From Cloacimonetes bacterium TCS62 (GTDB taxonomy: Bacteria; Cloacimonadota; Cloacimonadia; Cloacimonadales; TCS61): a stretch of DNA of 6,605 bases. The DNA lies in NCBI GenBank assembly GCA_001577185.1, contig LSCM01000076.1, forward strand, positions 1 through 6,605, written 5' to 3'. Both the position numbers and the translations under genes were made by a program. Below are positions 5,802 to 6,605 of this stretch, in pieces. A model generated the notes under the pieces. It saw only the letters and a list, made by a program, of their open reading frames with translations. It searched no databases and was not told where the DNA came from. How positions within the stretch are numbered: the stretch's first letter is position 1; the number at the start of each line of letters is the position of its first letter.

Positions 5802-6605
5802 ATGAAAAAGTTAATAATTACGACTTTAATGATAAGTCTTGTAATAATGCTCTCTGCAACCACGAACGGTGAGAGTGGATTTCAAATGTTAAAAATTAGT
5901 TCAGGAGCCGACGCCGCAGCTTTGGCAGGCACAAATGCAATTAATTCTTCAGATGCATTTTCTTTTTTGCAAATCCCTACAGCCGGTTTACTTAATCCAC
6001 AAAAAAATATCTCTGTTACACAAAATTATTGGATATTCGATACGACTCTAAATAGTGCAGCTTATCAAAATTCCAATGGGAAAACCTCATTTTCTTGTGC
6101 CTACCGGTTTTTAGATTATGGGAAATTAGAAAATAGAGATGAAACAGGTGGTGAACCTATTGGCGAATTCCATCCAATGGATCTTGTGCTTTCAGCAAAT
6201 TTTGGATATCGCTTTACACCAAATCATTATACTGGAATAAATATAAACGGATTATACGAAAAAATTGATTCCGCTTCAAGTCTAGGTTATACTTTCGACT
6301 TCGGTTATTCCTATTTACCTCCATTAAAAGCAACAACAATTTCATTCGCTTTAAAAAACTTAGGACAAACATCTGCTATGGATGAGGATGTGATAGAACT
6401 TCCCATATCGACTGAAATCGCTTTCAATAAGATCTTCTCGTTTAAAAATATGGATCTTCAAACAGAAATTAAAGCAATTAGACATTTTGATGATGATAAT
6501 TATAAAGCTGCTAGTGGTGTGAAAGCTCTCTACAAAAAAATGTTTGCACTAAAATTAGGCTATAAATTTAACTATGATGCTGAGGATTTTTCTTATGGAT
6601 TTGGT
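5802..6605 (+). CDS. PorV/PorQ-like outer-membrane beta-barrel protein, 3'-incomplete (268 codons)
   Basis: The frame is open from the ATG to the window end, so the C-terminus is missing. A signal peptide (about 1-23, MKKLIITTLMISLVIMLSA) precedes GFQMLKISSGADAAALAGTN (26-45). That segment resembles the 'GFLKIGVGARAAGMGGA' start of PorV/PorQ and related UPF0164 barrels. The usual 'NPAGL' stretch is represented by IPTAGLLNPQ (58-67), followed by ISVTQNYWIFDT (69-80). Alternating amphipathic strands follow, including TISFALKNLGQTSAM, in the manner of these barrels. PorV is the outer-membrane shuttle of Type IX secretion, delivering cargo bearing the C-terminal sorting domain. The upstream gene encodes just such a cargo 22 nt before, so the pair is probably one operon. 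GAGGAG (5793-5798) precedes the ATG. Whether this is a true PorV or a paralogue dedicated to its neighbour cannot be decided here. Confidence 0.85.
   Translation, partial: MKKLIITTLMISLVIMLSATTNGESGFQMLKISSGADAAALAGTNAINSSDAFSFLQIPTAGLLNPQKNISVTQNYWIFDTTLNSAAYQNSNGKTSFSCAYRFLDYGKLENRDETGGEPIGEFHPMDLVLSANFGYRFTPNHYTGININGLYEKIDSASSLGYTFDFGYSYLPPLKATTISFALKNLGQTSAMDEDVIELPISTEIAFNKIFSFKNMDLQTEIKAIRHFDDDNYKAASGVKALYKKMFALKLGYKFNYDAEDFSYGFG

Noticed and set aside
1..6605. Mobile element, phage, CRISPR or defence system
   Set aside because: No transposase, integrase, terminal inverted repeats, spaced direct repeats or defence-type domains are visible; codon use and base composition look uniform across the genes.

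Overview
The window is AT-rich and protein-coding. It contains no rRNA, tRNA, CRISPR array, transposase or phage gene that I can recognise. The gene content points to a Gram-negative bacterium of the FCB group (Fibrobacterota-Chlorobi-Bacteroidota and relatives). A Cloacimonadota-like organism is my best guess. The signs are outer-membrane beta-barrels of the PorV/PorQ and FadL-like kind, an M6 (immune-inhibitor-A type) peptidase-fold protein with FG-GAP/VCBS repeats, and a C-terminal domain of the Type IX secretion (Por) sorting type. The lineage is inferred from protein character, not from a marker gene.

Layout: bases 1-1577 are read on the minus strand. A 409-aa outer-membrane beta-barrel protein (348-1577) is followed after 5 nt by the start of a RecJ-type DHH exonuclease gene (1-342), which runs off the window. 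A 215-nt divergent spacer (1578-1792) holds a possible minus-strand promoter, a short imperfect direct repeat and a possible 10-codon leader ORF. On the plus strand, efp (translation elongation factor P, 1793-2353) and a 68-aa zinc-ribbon-like protein (2390-2596) form a short operon. A clear intrinsic terminator follows at 2636-2675.

A 1030-aa secreted M6-family protein (2687-5779) and a PorV/PorQ-like outer-membrane protein (5802 to the window end, incomplete) come next, 22 nt apart and probably co-transcribed. The pairing fits Type IX secretion, where PorV-like barrels carry cargo bearing this C-terminal domain. The large protein is therefore probably exported and attached to the cell surface or released.

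The most notable observation is that the zinc site of the M6 domain is degraded. The usual HExxHxxGxxD is HQFGHLLGLPT, so the catalytic Glu and the usual third acidic ligand position are both replaced, while the rest of the fold's motifs are kept. This suggests a pseudo-peptidase used for binding rather than proteolysis. I found no clear sign of a wholly new multi-gene system; the rest looks like ordinary chromosomal content.
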